Shown here: piece after piece, positions 7,156 to 7,189 of the stretch | Layout of the letters: each line of letters begins with the position of its first letter | Numbering within the stretch: the first letter of the stretch is position 1 | NCBI GenBank assembly: GCA_945957305.1 | Contig: CAMFLN010000143.1 | Span: 1-7,189, forward strand | From: an uncultured Planctomycetaceae bacterium | GTDB lineage: Bacteria > Planctomycetota > Planctomycetia > Pirellulales > JACPPG01 | Length of the DNA stretch: 7,189 nt | Direction: 5' to 3' | Translations under genes and position numbers: made by a program | Notes under the pieces: generated by a model | The model's database searches: none | What the model was told of the DNA's origin: nothing | What the model saw: the letters and a program-made list of their open reading frames with translations, nothing else

Positions 7156-7189
7156 TGCCATCACCTCGAATTTCCGCGTAACCGGTCAG
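7106..7189 (-). other. Possible 3' end of an upstream gene cut by the window edge
   Basis: Two frames enter from the right edge ahead of the immunity-like gene. One reads DRLRGNSR and stops at TGA 7163-7161, sharing one base with ATG 7161, a common coupled arrangement. The other reads LTGYAEIRGDGNEASRQS and on to TGA 7108-7106, overlapping the start of the immunity-like gene. Either could be the tail of a toxin gene. With under 90 bases visible, neither is proven. Confidence 0.2.

Overview
The window is about 7.2 kb of moderately GC-rich bacterial DNA. It holds four well-supported coding regions and two gene-poor stretches. A planctomycete is my best guess. It rests on the style of the long serine recombinase, the generous spacing between genes, the weak ribosome binding sites and the two large GT-C type membrane glycosyltransferases. 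No marker gene settles the taxonomy.

Layout. Positions 1-1836 (minus strand) encode a large serine recombinase. Its reading frame is open for 612 codons and runs off the left edge of the window, so the C-terminus is missing. Just upstream is a small, possibly frameshifted reading frame that overlaps the recombinase start in an ATGA arrangement. Positions 1981-3055 hold no gene I can defend. They do contain a perfect 23-bp inverted repeat (2159-2181) with a third copy of its half-site 20 bp away, and a GC-rich potential hairpin (2043-2094). Positions 3056-4765 (plus) encode a polytopic GT-C type glycosyltransferase. Positions 4797-6308 (minus) encode a second, different GT-C/PMT_2-like glycosyltransferase that starts with TTG. 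The two converge tail to tail, 31 bp apart. Positions 6309-6684 show no gene. Positions 6685-7155 (minus) encode a cytoplasmic protein of about 156 residues that resembles Imm1-type immunity proteins. Its 5' end lies near the right edge, where a partner gene may begin.

How the parts relate. The two membrane enzymes most likely transfer sugars from lipid-linked donors on the outer face of the cytoplasmic membrane. They are not in one operon, so a shared pathway is not shown. The recombinase, the decayed small frame, the operator-like repeats and the immunity-like gene give the flanks an accessory or mobile character. No element ends can be defined here. I did not find a convincing new multi-gene system. 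The best leads are the operator-like repeat upstream of the recombinase, the unusual recombinase N-terminus, and the possible toxin-immunity pair cut by the right edge.
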